A DNA stretch of 64,000 bases from Stutzerimonas xanthomarina (GTDB lineage Bacteria; Pseudomonadota; Gammaproteobacteria; Pseudomonadales; Pseudomonadaceae), in NCBI RefSeq assembly GCF_003935375.1, contig NZ_RHQM01000015.1, forward strand, positions 82,070 to 146,069, read 5' to 3'. The notes under the pieces are model-generated. The model saw only the letters and a program-made list of their open reading frames with translations, did not search any database and was not told the origin of the DNA. Below are positions 46,081 through 54,773 of the stretch, piece by piece. Position 1 is the first letter of the stretch; each line of letters begins with the position of its first letter. A program made the translations under genes and the position numbers.

Positions 46081-48093
46081 ATGAGTTATCAGGTTCTTGC
46101 ACGAAAATGGCGTCCGCGCTCGTTCCGCGAAATGGTCGGCCAGACGCATGTGCTCAAGGCCCTGATCAACGCGCTCGACAACCAGCGCCTGCACCACGCT
46201 TACCTGTTCACCGGCACGCGAGGCGTGGGCAAGACGACCATTGCGCGGATCATCGCCAAGTGCCTGAACTGTGAAACCGGGGTCAGCTCGACGCCCTGCG
46301 GTGTGTGTTCGGTATGCCGGGAAATCGACGAGGGGCGCTTCGTCGATCTGATCGAGGTGGACGCCGCGAGCCGTACCAAGGTCGAAGACACCCGCGAGCT
46401 GCTGGACAACGTGCAGTACGCGCCGAGCCGCGGGCGCTACAAGGTTTACCTGATCGACGAAGTGCACATGCTCTCGTCGCACTCATTCAATGCGCTGCTC
46501 AAGACCCTCGAGGAGCCGCCGCCCCACGTCAAGTTCCTGCTGGCGACCACCGATCCGCAAAAGCTGCCGGTCACCATCCTCTCGCGCTGCCTGCAGTTCT
46601 CCCTGAAGAACATGCCGCCCGAGCGGGTGGTCGAGCACCTCACTCATGTGCTGGGCGTCGAGAACGTTCCTTTCGAAGACGATGCGTTGTGGCTGCTGGG
46701 GCGTGCCGCCGATGGCTCGATGCGCGATGCGATGAGCCTGACCGATCAGGCGATCGCCTTCGGTGAAGGCAAGGTGCTGGCCGCCGATGTCCGCGCCATG
46801 CTCGGCACCCTCGATCATGGTCAGGTCTATGGTGTGCTGCAGGCATTGCTTGAAGGCGATGCCAGAGCGTTGCTCGAGTCCGTTCGCCACTTGGCGGAGC
46901 AGGGGCCGGACTGGGCTGGCGTGCTGGCCGAAATCCTCAATGTGCTGCACCGCGTTGCCATCGCCCAGGCGCTGCCTGAGGCGGTAGACAATGGCCAGGG
47001 CGATCGTGATCGCGTGCTGGCGTTGGCTCAGGCGCTACCTGCCGAAGATGTGCAGTTCTACTATCAGATGGGATTGATCGGCCGGCGCGATCTGCCGCTT
47101 GCGCCTGATCCTCGCAGCGGTTTCGAAATGGTGCTGCTGCGCATGCTGGCATTTCGTCCTGCAGGCAGTGATGGCGCGCCGCGAACACCGCTAAAGGCAC
47201 TGGGAATCAGCCCGGCCACAGCTGATTCCAAGCCCGCAGCGGTGGCCGATTCCGCTCCCGCTGGCGTGTCGTCCGCTCCATCCGCTGCGATTGCCGTAGC
47301 AGCTGCGCCAGAGCCCGCTCCCGTTGCGCCGGCCGTTACCATGCCAGTGAACGTGCCGGCTTCCACGCCCTCGGCAGTGACCCCGGTCGCCACTCATGTG
47401 GTGGAAGCGCCGCAGGCCGCGCCTGTCATCGATGTGCCTTGGAATGAGCCGCCTGACGTACCGCCCGTCGCGGTCGAGGCTGATGCTGTTTTACCCGAAC
47501 CTGTGCCGGTGGACGGGGCTGCCGATCACGTGGCGTCCGTGGTACAGGTCGAAGAGCCGGATGATGACGAACCGCCGCTGACGGACGAGGACTACTTCGA
47601 GGTCGAGAACCAGGCCGAGGCCTATCTGGACGAACTGGAACACTCAAGGGATGAGCCGGAGCCCGTCGAGCCTCTGCCTGCGGTAGAGCCTGCGACCGGG
47701 CTGGCTGCCGAGTGGCTGGAGCTGTATCTCAAGCTCGGCTTGTCCGGTCTTACCGGCAGCATTGCCGCCAACTGTACGTTGATCGCCGTGGAAGGCGACC
47801 GTTGGCTGATGCATCTCGATCCTGCGCAGAGCGCACTATTCAACCCCACGCAACAGCGGCGACTCAACGACGCCCTGAATCAATACCACGGGCGTACGCT
47901 ACAGCTCGAGATCGTGCTGCAGAAGCCGGAGCAGGAAACTCCTGCGCAGGCCGCCCAGCGTCGCCGTGCCGAACGACAGCGTGCCGCGGAACAGTCGATT
48001 CACGCAGATCCCCTGGTCCGGCAGCTCATGCAGCAGTTCGCCGCTGTGATCCGCGAAGGCACCATCGAACCCGTAGAACACTCCGAAACCTGA
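46081..48093 (+). CDS. dnaX: DNA polymerase III subunit tau/gamma
   Basis: DnaX is the clamp-loader ATPase that also tethers the polymerase cores and DnaB helicase. The 670-residue protein begins MSYQVLARKWRPRSFREMVGQ. It has the P-loop TGTRGVGKTTIAR (about 44-56) and a four-Cys zinc module (CLNC, CGVCSVC, about 61-80). VYLIDEVHMLSSHSFNALLKTLEEPP follows, then a Pro/Ala-rich linker (about 385-490) and the C-terminal tau domain. No A6G slippery site like that of E. coli was seen, so a short gamma form may not arise by frameshifting here. ebfC and recR follow. Confidence 0.96.
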   Translation: MSYQVLARKWRPRSFREMVGQTHVLKALINALDNQRLHHAYLFTGTRGVGKTTIARIIAKCLNCETGVSSTPCGVCSVCREIDEGRFVDLIEVDAASRTKVEDTRELLDNVQYAPSRGRYKVYLIDEVHMLSSHSFNALLKTLEEPPPHVKFLLATTDPQKLPVTILSRCLQFSLKNMPPERVVEHLTHVLGVENVPFEDDALWLLGRAADGSMRDAMSLTDQAIAFGEGKVLAADVRAMLGTLDHGQVYGVLQALLEGDARALLESVRHLAEQGPDWAGVLAEILNVLHRVAIAQALPEAVDNGQGDRDRVLALAQALPAEDVQFYYQMGLIGRRDLPLAPDPRSGFEMVLLRMLAFRPAGSDGAPRTPLKALGISPATADSKPAAVADSAPAGVSSAPSAAIAVAAAPEPAPVAPAVTMPVNVPASTPSAVTPVATHVVEAPQAAPVIDVPWNEPPDVPPVAVEADAVLPEPVPVDGAADHVASVVQVEEPDDDEPPLTDEDYFEVENQAEAYLDELEHSRDEPEPVEPLPAVEPATGLAAEWLELYLKLGLSGLTGSIAANCTLIAVEGDRWLMHLDPAQSALFNPTQQRRLNDALNQYHGRTLQLEIVLQKPEQETPAQAAQRRRAERQRAAEQSIHADPLVRQLMQQFAAVIREGTIEPVEHSET

Positions 48094-48111
48094 TTAATTG
48101 AGGTGATTCCC

Positions 48112-48438
48112 ATGATGAAAGGTGGCATGGCCGGCCTGATGAAGCAGGCGCAGCAGATGCAGGAAAAAATGCAGAAGATGCAGGAGGAACTGGCGAACGC
48201 CGAGGTGACGGGCCAGTCTGGCGCCGGGCTGGTCAGCGTGGTGATGAACGGTCGCCATGACGTCAAGCGCGTCAGCCTCGACGACAGCCTGATGCAGGAA
48301 GACAAGGAAATCCTGGAAGACCTGATCGCTGCCGCCGTCAATGACGCGGTACGCAAGATCGAGCAGAACAGCCAGGACAAGATGGCCGGCATGACCGCCG
48401 GCATGCAGCTTCCGCCAGGCTTCAAGATGCCTTTCTAA
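48112..48438 (+). CDS. ebfC: YbaB/EbfC family nucleoid-associated protein
   Basis: This 108-residue DNA-binding dimer starts [20 protein letters not shown]. It has the long N-terminal helix of the family, the central [19 protein letters not shown] and the C-terminal [11 protein letters not shown]. EbfC proteins coat DNA and bend it. It lies 18 bases after dnaX and before recR, an order widely conserved in bacteria. GAGGTGATTCCC precedes the ATG; a GTG three codons upstream is part of that ribosome site. Confidence 0.95.
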   Translation: MMKGGMAGLMKQAQQMQEKMQKMQEELANAEVTGQSGAGLVSVVMNGRHDVKRVSLDDSLMQEDKEILEDLIAAAVNDAVRKIEQNSQDKMAGMTAGMQLPPGFKMPF

Positions 48439-48598
48439 CTCGAACGGCCAATCGGCGCGCATGGGCGCGCTTCTCGAAGGGCGGGGCATCGTCATTTACG
48501 CGCAGTAGACTCCGATGTCCCGCTTTCTTGCCTCTGGTCCTGCAAGCCGCCTGAATCCCTGGCACTGTGCTGCCCCTTTGCATAGCGACGCTTAATTT

Positions 48599-49198
48599 AT
48601 GAGCTTCAGTCCCCTGATCCGCCAACTCATCGACGCCCTGCGCATTCTTCCCGGCGTGGGCCAGAAAACTGCACAGCGCATGGCGTTGCAGCTACTGGAG
48701 CGAGATCGCAGCGGCGGCTTACGCCTGGCGCAAGCGCTGAGCAAAGCGATGGAAGGGGTCGGCTACTGCCGGCAGTGTCGTACCCTTACCGAAGACGACC
48801 TGTGCCCGCAATGCGCCGACCCGCGACGCGACGATTCGCTGCTCTGCGTGGTGCAGAGCCCGGTGGACGTTTTCGCCGTCGAGCAGACGGGCTTTCGCGG
48901 GCGCTACTTCGTGCTCAAGGGGCATCTGTCGCCGCTCGATGGTTTGGGTCCTGAAGCGATCGGCATTCCCGAGCTTCTGGCGCGTGTTGCAGACGGTGCG
49001 TTCACTGAAGTCATTCTCGCGACAAACCCGACGGTGGAAGGCGAGGCAACGGCGCATTACATCGCGCAGATGCTTATTCCAAAGGGGCTGACCATCAGCC
49101 GAATCGCTCACGGCGTTCCACTGGGCGGCGAGCTGGACCTGGTCGACGGCGGAACCCTGGCCCACGCACTGGCCGGGCGCAAGACAATCCGCCTATAA
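48599..49198 (+). CDS. recR: Recombination mediator protein RecR
   Basis: RecR acts with RecF and RecO to load RecA onto single-stranded gaps. The 199-residue protein has the helix-hairpin-helix [20 protein letters not shown] (about 15-34). The zinc finger [17 protein letters not shown] (about 56-72) and the Toprim domain (about 80-175, [13 protein letters not shown] and [17 protein letters not shown]) follow. A 160-base gap with a GCGCGC hairpin separates it from ebfC, so it may use a separate promoter. The ATG has no strong ribosome site. Confidence 0.96.
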   Translation: MSFSPLIRQLIDALRILPGVGQKTAQRMALQLLERDRSGGLRLAQALSKAMEGVGYCRQCRTLTEDDLCPQCADPRRDDSLLCVVQSPVDVFAVEQTGFRGRYFVLKGHLSPLDGLGPEAIGIPELLARVADGAFTEVILATNPTVEGEATAHYIAQMLIPKGLTISRIAHGVPLGGELDLVDGGTLAHALAGRKTIRL

Positions 49199-49343
49199 CC
49201 CGAAGTACTGACGATATGCCACCTCGGTAGTGCAGTTTTCTGGGTGATTCAGGTAAAGTTCTAAGCCATCAACGTTAGATAACTAAAACGAATATAGTGC
49301 TTCGTTCTGGTTATATGTACTGGCTATCCGAATCGAGGTCGAA

Positions 49344-50333
49344 ATGAAAGCAAAGCATTGGCTGGTTCCAGCTCTGCTGCTGCTGAGCACGTTTGCTCAG
49401 GCGCAGGAGAAGTTCAAGGTTGGCTACATCCGTGTGATGGACGATGCCCAGGCCATGGTTGCACACGAGGCCGGTCTGTATAAGAAGCATGGCCTTGACG
49501 TCGAGCTGATCGAGTTCAGTTCCGGTACCGACCTGATCAAGGCGATCGTCGGCGGGCAGTTGGATACCGGCGTCCTCGGCTTTACCAATGCGGTGGCCTG
49601 GGCCTCCAAAGGTGCTGACCTCAAGGTGGTCGGTGGCGCTCAGCAGGGCTACCACTCCATCGTGGCGCTTGAGGGTTCGGGTATCGAGAAGGTTGCCGAC
49701 CTGAAGGGCAAGATCCTCGCTTCGCAGAAAGAGGGGAGCACCGCCGATGCAGTGCTGCGTGGCGTGACCTTGAAGAATGCCGAACTCAAGCCGAGCGACG
49801 TCAACATCATGGGTGTCAGCCCGGCCGTTGCGGTGCAGTCGCTGGTGTCCGGGCGTGTCGATGCGGCGTTCCTGTTCGAGCCGTATGATCGCATCGCGCA
49901 GCTGGTTGCCCCGGTTCAGCAGGTCTACGAGATCGGTGAAGTGTGGCCATTCCCGTGCATGGTGGTGATCACCTCCGGCGATACCCTGGCCAAGCGCAAG
50001 GATGCCGTCTGGAAGTCGCTGGACGCCCAGCGCGATGCCATCGAAATGCTCGACAAGCAGCCTGCCGAGGCAGCCAAGCTGATCGCTGACTACTTCATCG
50101 CCGAGCCGACGCTGAAGACGCTCAAGCGTGGTGAGCTCGCTCGCGAGGTTGTCATTGAGGAGGCGATCGGAACCCAGACCTTCAGCGCCAAGCTTGGCAA
50201 GGACGATCTGGCGCGCATCCAGGAGCTGGCGGACATTCTGCAGGAGCTCGGTTCGCTGAAGACCCGCGATGGCAAGCCGTTCGACACCAGTGCCATCGTC
50301 GATCTGTCCTGGCAGGAAGCCCGCGAACTCTGA
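49344..50333 (+). CDS. ABC transporter substrate-binding protein (SsuA/TauA/NMT1-like)
   Basis: This periplasmic solute receptor has 329 residues. A signal peptide covers 1-20 (cleavage near AQAQE). The NMT1/THI5-like fold has VGYIRVMDDAQAMVAHEAGLYKKHGLDVELIEF (about 26-58) and GTDLIKAIVGGQLDTGVLGFTNAVAWASKGADLKVV. Relatives carry alkanesulfonates, taurine, nitrate or pyrimidine precursors, and the ligand cannot be told. GAGGTCGAA precedes the ATG. The gap upstream (49199-49343) is AT-rich with an inverted repeat AACGAA/TTCGTT (49287-49306). ATPase, permease and a second solute-binding protein follow. Confidence 0.85.
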   Translation: MKAKHWLVPALLLLSTFAQAQEKFKVGYIRVMDDAQAMVAHEAGLYKKHGLDVELIEFSSGTDLIKAIVGGQLDTGVLGFTNAVAWASKGADLKVVGGAQQGYHSIVALEGSGIEKVADLKGKILASQKEGSTADAVLRGVTLKNAELKPSDVNIMGVSPAVAVQSLVSGRVDAAFLFEPYDRIAQLVAPVQQVYEIGEVWPFPCMVVITSGDTLAKRKDAVWKSLDAQRDAIEMLDKQPAEAAKLIADYFIAEPTLKTLKRGELAREVVIEEAIGTQTFSAKLGKDDLARIQELADILQELGSLKTRDGKPFDTSAIVDLSWQEAREL

Positions 50334-50361
50334 TCGCTTGACTCTGGTTTGAAACTACATG

Positions 50362-50387
50362 GGCCCGGCCTTTGTGCCGGGCCGTTT
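50362..50387 (+). terminator. Intra-operon hairpin after the first solute-binding protein gene
   Basis: GGCCCGGC pairs perfectly with GCCGGGCC around a six-base loop, followed by GTTTG. The weak T tract suggests partial termination or 3'-end protection, raising binding protein over ATPase and permease. Confidence 0.5.
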
Positions 50388-50436
50388 GCATCGCCCGCAT
50401 TGCCGGGCAATTTCGTTTCTGGATTTGCGAATTTTT

Positions 50437-51183
50437 ATGCAACTCAGGTTTGAAGAAGTAGACAAGCGCTTCGGGCAGCTCGAAGTCATCAAGGGCTTCA
50501 GCGGTGAGTTCGCCCAGGGTGAACTGGTGGCTCTGGTTGGACCTTCGGGTTGCGGCAAGTCGACCCTGCTGCATCTGGTTGCCGGGCTGGAGAAGCCCAG
50601 CGCGGGCCGGGTGCTTGCTGACGAAAAGCCGATCACCGAGCCGAGTCCTCGACGTACGCTGGTGTTCCAGGAGCATGCCCTCTATCCCTGGCTCAGCCTG
50701 CAGGGCAACGTTGCCATGGCGCTGGAACTGCAGGGTGTGGCCAAGGCCAGCGCATTCGAACAGGCGCAGGCCTGGCTCCAGCGTGTCGGCCTCAATGGAT
50801 TCGAGCATTACTATCCGCACCAGGTTTCCGGCGGCATGCGCCAACGAACGGCCCTCGCCCGTGCATTCATCGCTAAACCCGAGGTGCTGTTGCTGGACGA
50901 GCCGTTTGGCGCCCTCGATGCCCTGACCCGAATGGCATTACAGGACGTCTTGCGTGAGCTGATCGAGGAGCATCAGCCGACGGTGCTGTTGGTCACCCAT
51001 GATGTCGATGAGGCCCTTTACCTGGCCGATCACGTTCTGGTGTTCAGCGCGCGGCCGACTCGCGTGCTGAAAACCTTCAACTTCACCCATTGCGAGAAGA
51101 GCCACGACCTGTCCGACTTCGCTGCCGAGCGTAAGGAAATTCTCAGTCTGCTGGGTATCAAGACGGAGGTAGCGCATCCATGA
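50437..51183 (+). CDS. ABC transporter ATP-binding protein (SsuB/TauB-like)
   Basis: This 248-residue ATPase of the nitrate/sulfonate/taurine class has Walker A GPSGCGKSTLL (about 36-46) and the Q loop FQEHALYPWLSLQGNV. The signature is VSGGMRQRTALARAFIAKPEVLLLDEPFGALDALT (split: signature about 130-134, Walker B about 147-153), and the switch His is in LLVTHDVDEAL. The ATG at 50437 is chosen because RFEEVDKRFG is the normal start; only a weak GGAT lies upstream. Its stop overlaps the permease start in ATGA. Confidence 0.93.
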   Translation: MQLRFEEVDKRFGQLEVIKGFSGEFAQGELVALVGPSGCGKSTLLHLVAGLEKPSAGRVLADEKPITEPSPRRTLVFQEHALYPWLSLQGNVAMALELQGVAKASAFEQAQAWLQRVGLNGFEHYYPHQVSGGMRQRTALARAFIAKPEVLLLDEPFGALDALTRMALQDVLRELIEEHQPTVLLVTHDVDEALYLADHVLVFSARPTRVLKTFNFTHCEKSHDLSDFAAERKEILSLLGIKTEVAHP

Positions 51184-51953
51184 GTCAGGCTCGCCGTCTT
51201 ACTGGCCCAAAGAAGTACCTTGCGGTCGTTCTGGCCATCCTGTTCATTCTTCTGATCTGGCAGGCCGCAGCATGGAGTTTGCCGGCCTTTCTGATGCCAG
51301 GTATCCCGACCGTATTCGAGCGTCTGTTCAGCACTATCCAGGAGCCGGAGTTCCGCGAAGGGCTTTACGGCAGTATGAGTCGCCTCGGCAGCGGCTACAG
51401 CTTCGCGCTGCTGTTCGGGATCGGTTTTGGCCTGGTGGGTGGGGTGCTGTTCTTCTTCCGCGAGATCCTGCGCTCGGCGATCGTCATTCTGCAGTCGATT
51501 CCGTCGATCGCCTGGGTGCCGCTGTTTCTGATCGTGATGGGTTTCGGCAATCTGCCGATCATCGTGGTGGTCGCCCTGGCCGCTTTCTTCCCGATGGCGC
51601 TGTCGGTGATGAATGCCACCGAGAGCGTGCAGCCGGTGCACGTCGCCGCGGCGCGGGTCATGGGTGCCTCGCGCTGGCAGCTGCTGCGCCGCGTTTATCT
51701 GCCCGCCGTGATGCCAGAGCTGATCACCGGCGCGCAGCTGGCCTTCGGTAACGCCTGGCGTGCACTGATCTCCGCCGAAATGCTGATCGGTTTCGGCCAG
51801 GGGCTCGGGCGTTCGCTCGCGTACTCGGGCGAGATTGCTGACATGGTTGGCGTGATGATGAACATTCTGGTCATCGCCATTCTCGCCACGCTGATCGATC
51901 AGGTTGTACTGGAGAAGTTCAAGCAGCGGATGCTTCGCTATCAGTACGTCTGA
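51180..51953 (+). CDS. ABC transporter permease (SsuC/TauC-like)
   Basis: This 257-residue inner-membrane permease has about six helices. The EAA loop that contacts the ATPase is in HVAAARVMGASRWQLLRRVYLPAVMPELITG (about 155-185). FFREILRSAIVILQSIPSIAWVPLFLIVMGFG is the conserved family stretch before it. It is translationally coupled to the ATPase gene, and the second solute-binding gene follows by nine bases. Confidence 0.92.
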   Translation: MSQARRLTGPKKYLAVVLAILFILLIWQAAAWSLPAFLMPGIPTVFERLFSTIQEPEFREGLYGSMSRLGSGYSFALLFGIGFGLVGGVLFFFREILRSAIVILQSIPSIAWVPLFLIVMGFGNLPIIVVVALAAFFPMALSVMNATESVQPVHVAAARVMGASRWQLLRRVYLPAVMPELITGAQLAFGNAWRALISAEMLIGFGQGLGRSLAYSGEIADMVGVMMNILVIAILATLIDQVVLEKFKQRMLRYQYV

Positions 51954-51962
51954 GGCCATTGC

Positions 51963-52667
51963 ATGTCTGTTCCCTCGCGCATTGCCATATGGCTCGTCCT
52001 GTTGATGCCGGTCGCTGCGATGGCCGAGTCGTTGCGGGTGCAACTGCCCGAACGCAGGGTGCTGTCCAGCAGCGAAACGGAGAGTTTCGAGTCGGCGCTG
52101 ATCGAGCAATTGGCCGAAGCGCTTGGGCGTTCCGGGTTTTCCGTGGTCAGCGCAGATGACGCTGAAGTGCGCCTGGTCGCAGGCGATCGGGTCGGCCCGG
52201 CCACTTACTATCATGCTGTGCCTGCCGCGCTAAGCGCGACGGAAGGTGAGTTGCTTGCCTGGTCCGATCTTCAGGGGCAGACGGTTTGCGTCAATCGCGC
52301 GAGTCCATATGGAGCGTTGCTGAGCGAGCGCTTCGCGGCGGCGCCTCGGGAATATCCGAGCGCGGCGCATGCGCTGATCGGACTCAAGCTTGGTGAGTGC
52401 GCTGCGGTTGTCGAAGATGATGTGCTGCTGACGGAGATCGCCACCTTGCCCGAGTGGCGGCGCTACAAGCACCTGTTACCGTCGCTTTTCGATGCCGGCT
52501 GGCAGCTAAGCCTGGCGGTCGCCGATGACGCTAACCTGCAGCAGCAGATCAACGCACTCTTGGCGCAATGGTCGGCAGAAGGGCGGTTGGCGGGGCTGAC
52601 TCAGCAATGGGTCGATGAGGTGGCATTTCAGGCATACGTGCTGGCCGATACCCTGGACTGCCACTGA
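51963..52667 (+). CDS. Second solute-binding protein (type 2 periplasmic binding fold)
   Basis: This 234-residue protein has a signal peptide (about 1-21, cleavage near AMAES). The short bacterial extracellular-binding fold includes LLAWSDLQGQTVCVNRASPYGALL, LIGLKLGECAAVVEDDVLLTEIA and LLAQWSAEGRLAGLTQQWV. It resembles family-3 amino-acid binding proteins rather than the NMT1-like receptor at the operon's start. It could be an alternative receptor or sensor for the same permease; its ligand is unknown. It ends 28 bases before the convergent Sco gene. Confidence 0.78.
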   Translation: MSVPSRIAIWLVLLMPVAAMAESLRVQLPERRVLSSSETESFESALIEQLAEALGRSGFSVVSADDAEVRLVAGDRVGPATYYHAVPAALSATEGELLAWSDLQGQTVCVNRASPYGALLSERFAAAPREYPSAAHALIGLKLGECAAVVEDDVLLTEIATLPEWRRYKHLLPSLFDAGWQLSLAVADDANLQQQINALLAQWSAEGRLAGLTQQWVDEVAFQAYVLADTLDCH

Positions 52668-52695
52668 TTCGGTAATTCGGCTTCGATGGCCAGTT

Positions 52696-53304
52696 TCAGC
52701 GTTCGTTCTCGAGTATCTGCGGCAGCATCCGCTGCAAGCCCTCCAGTTTCAGCGGCGCACGAACATGCCCGCGCAGGCTGCCATCCGGTGCGACCAAGGC
52801 CAGATTTCCGCTATGACTGACACTGTAGCCGCCTTCTGTTTCGCGCGCCGGAACGAAAGGGAGACCCAGTGCCCTGGATAGCCTTAGCAGTTGCTCCATG
52901 TCGCCGGTCAAGCCGCTGAAGCCGGCGCGGTAGTAGCTCAGGTAGGCCTTGAGTTGTTCCGGCGTGTCGCGCGCGGGATCGGCGCTGACCAATACCACCT
53001 GCAACTGCTCGCGAGTCTCGGGCGGTAGCTGGCTGAGCAGCCGACGCATGTCGCTCAGCGTGGTCGGGCAGATGTCGGGGCAGGCGGTAAAGCCGAAGAA
53101 CAGGATGTGCCAGCGCCCCTGCAGCGACGAAGTACTGAAAGGCTGGCCGTCCTGGTCGATCAGCTCGAACTGGGGAATGGGTCGTTCACGCGGCAGCAGC
53201 AGGATATTCGCCTGGTCCAGCAGTGCATCGCGATCGAGTGCGAACCCGGGAGGAGTACAGGCCAGAACTAGGATAAGCAGGCTGCGCCTTAACGTCATTA
53301 ACAC
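52696..53304 (-). CDS. SCO family (SCO1/SenC) copper chaperone
   Basis: Sco proteins deliver copper to, or reduce cysteines of, the CuA or CuB centre of haem-copper oxidases. The 202-residue protein has an N-terminal signal/anchor (about 3-22) and a thioredoxin-like fold. Copper-binding CPDIC is in FFGFTACPDICPTTL (about 72-86), and the His ligand lies in YSVSHSGNLAL near residue 163. The GTG at 53304 has AAGGA seven bases upstream; an ATG two codons later is the alternative. Placement beside anr and the cco genes supports a role in oxidase maturation. Confidence 0.9.
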   Translation of the reverse strand: MLMTLRRSLLILVLACTPPGFALDRDALLDQANILLLPRERPIPQFELIDQDGQPFSTSSLQGRWHILFFGFTACPDICPTTLSDMRRLLSQLPPETREQLQVVLVSADPARDTPEQLKAYLSYYRAGFSGLTGDMEQLLRLSRALGLPFVPARETEGGYSVSHSGNLALVAPDGSLRGHVRAPLKLEGLQRMLPQILENER

Positions 53305-53345
53305 GGGCAGATCCTTTACCTGGCAGCGGCGCGGAGAATTCGCCG

Positions 53346-53894
53346 TCAGCGGTCGCTTAGGGCGAAGGCGGTCAGAGTGAACGTGGGGATGCCAATGTCC
53401 TGAAGTTTCTGCGATCCGCCCAGTTCGGGCAAATCGATGATGGCAGCCGCCTCATGAATGCTCGCGCGCATTCGTCGCACAAGCTGTGCGGCGGCTAGCA
53501 GCGTGCCGCCGGTCGCAATCAGGTCATCGAACAACAGCACCGAATCGCCCTCGCAAAGGCTGTCGGCGTGAATCTCCAGATGCGCTTCGCCATATTCGGT
53601 GCTGTAGGCCTGCGACAGCACGTCGGCCGGCAGCTTGCCCTGCTTGCGAAACAGCACCAGAGGTTTGTTCAGCTCATAGGCGAGAATCGAGCCGACCAGG
53701 AACCCTCGCGCATCAAGCGCGCCGATATGTGTAAAGTCGGCCTCCACATAGCGCTGAATGAAGCTGTCAGCCACCATGCGTAGCGCCTTTGGCGACTGGA
53801 ATAGCGGGGTGATGTCGCGAAACACCACACCCGGGCGGGGAAAGTCCTGCACCGGGCGGATCAGGGTCTTGATGCTGAACTCGTCGAAGATCAT
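53346..53894 (-). CDS. apt: Adenine phosphoribosyltransferase
   Basis: Apt salvages adenine with PRPP to AMP. The 182-residue protein contains [14 protein letters not shown] (about 18-31), [18 protein letters not shown] (about 58-75) and the PRPP loop [17 protein letters not shown] (about 119-135), all standard. It lies 27 bases downstream of anr on the same strand, an order also recalled from P. aeruginosa, so it may be read from the anr transcript. Confidence 0.95.
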   Translation of the reverse strand: MIFDEFSIKTLIRPVQDFPRPGVVFRDITPLFQSPKALRMVADSFIQRYVEADFTHIGALDARGFLVGSILAYELNKPLVLFRKQGKLPADVLSQAYSTEYGEAHLEIHADSLCEGDSVLLFDDLIATGGTLLAAAQLVRRMRASIHEAAAIIDLPELGGSQKLQDIGIPTFTLTAFALSDR

Positions 53895-53921
53895 CGGATC
53901 TGCTACTCCAAACGCGCTGAC

Positions 53922-54656
53922 TCAGACATCCATTGCGCCGCCGGCTAGGGCGCACAGTCCGATGGAATCCAGAATGCGTACTTCCTTGCCCTCGGCCTCG
54001 AGTAAGCCACTCTGCTGAAAACGGGTGAATACACGGGAAACGGTCTCGACCGCCAGGCCCAGGTAATTGCCGATCTCGTTGCGGGACATCGGCAGGCGGA
54101 ACTGATTGGCCGAGAAGCCGCGTGCGCTGAAGCGTGCAGAAAGGTTGATGAGGAAGGTCGCGATGCGCTCATCGGCGGTCTTTTTCGACAGCAACAACAT
54201 CATCTGCTGATCATCGCGGATTTCGCGGCTCATGATGCGCATGAGCTGGCGACGCAGCTGCGGCAGCAGGACGCTCAGTTCGTCGAGTCGTTCGAAGGGA
54301 ATTTCGCAAACCGAGGTGGTTTCCAACGCCTGCGCGGTGACTGGATAGCTTTCGGTATCCATGCCGGAAAGACCGACCAGCTCGCTGGGCAGGTGGAAGC
54401 CGGTGATCTGCTCCTCGCCGCCATCGGTAACGCTGAACGTCCGCAACGCGCCGGAGCGTACCGCGAATACGGAACTGAACACGTCGCCCTGGCGGAACAG
54501 GGTTTCGCCTTTCTTCAGGGGGCGGCCGCGCTTGACGATGTCGTCCAAAGCGTCCATGTCCTGCATGTTCAGCGACAGGGGCAGGCACAGCCCGGACAGG
54601 CTGCAATCCTTGCAATGAGCTTGCCGCTGCGCACGGACCTTGATCGATTCGGACAT
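53922..54656 (-). CDS. anr: Oxygen-sensing transcriptional regulator Anr (Fnr family)
   Basis: Anr is the Fnr homologue that switches pseudomonads to microaerobic and anaerobic metabolism through an oxygen-labile [4Fe-4S] cluster. Of 244 residues, the cluster ligands are C15, C18 and C24 ([10 protein letters not shown]) and C117. A cyclic-nucleotide-like barrel (about 35-150) and dimer helix follow. The DNA-recognition helix is in [25 protein letters not shown] (about 188-212), where E, S and R give TTGAT specificity. It lies between hemN and apt; an Anr box precedes hemN. Confidence 0.97.
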   Translation of the reverse strand: MSESIKVRAQRQAHCKDCSLSGLCLPLSLNMQDMDALDDIVKRGRPLKKGETLFRQGDVFSSVFAVRSGALRTFSVTDGGEEQITGFHLPSELVGLSGMDTESYPVTAQALETTSVCEIPFERLDELSVLLPQLRRQLMRIMSREIRDDQQMMLLLSKKTADERIATFLINLSARFSARGFSANQFRLPMSRNEIGNYLGLAVETVSRVFTRFQQSGLLEAEGKEVRILDSIGLCALAGGAMDV

Positions 54657-54773
54657 AGAGGGCTTCCTGGAAACCTAGTTATAGCGCGCAAGGTTAACTC
54701 AGGACGTCGGCGATGGCCAATCGGCTCAAGGGTCGCAGGCAATGATTGGGACGATAGTCTGAGGCGCTCTAGA

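Noticed and set aside
48455..48470. GCGCGC hairpin after ebfC as a terminator
   Set aside because: Six pairs with no T run; too weak to call.
49199..49343. Possible riboswitch (TPP or similar) before the ABC importer
   Set aside because: The conserved CTGAGA-type core was not found; only an AT-rich inverted repeat is present.
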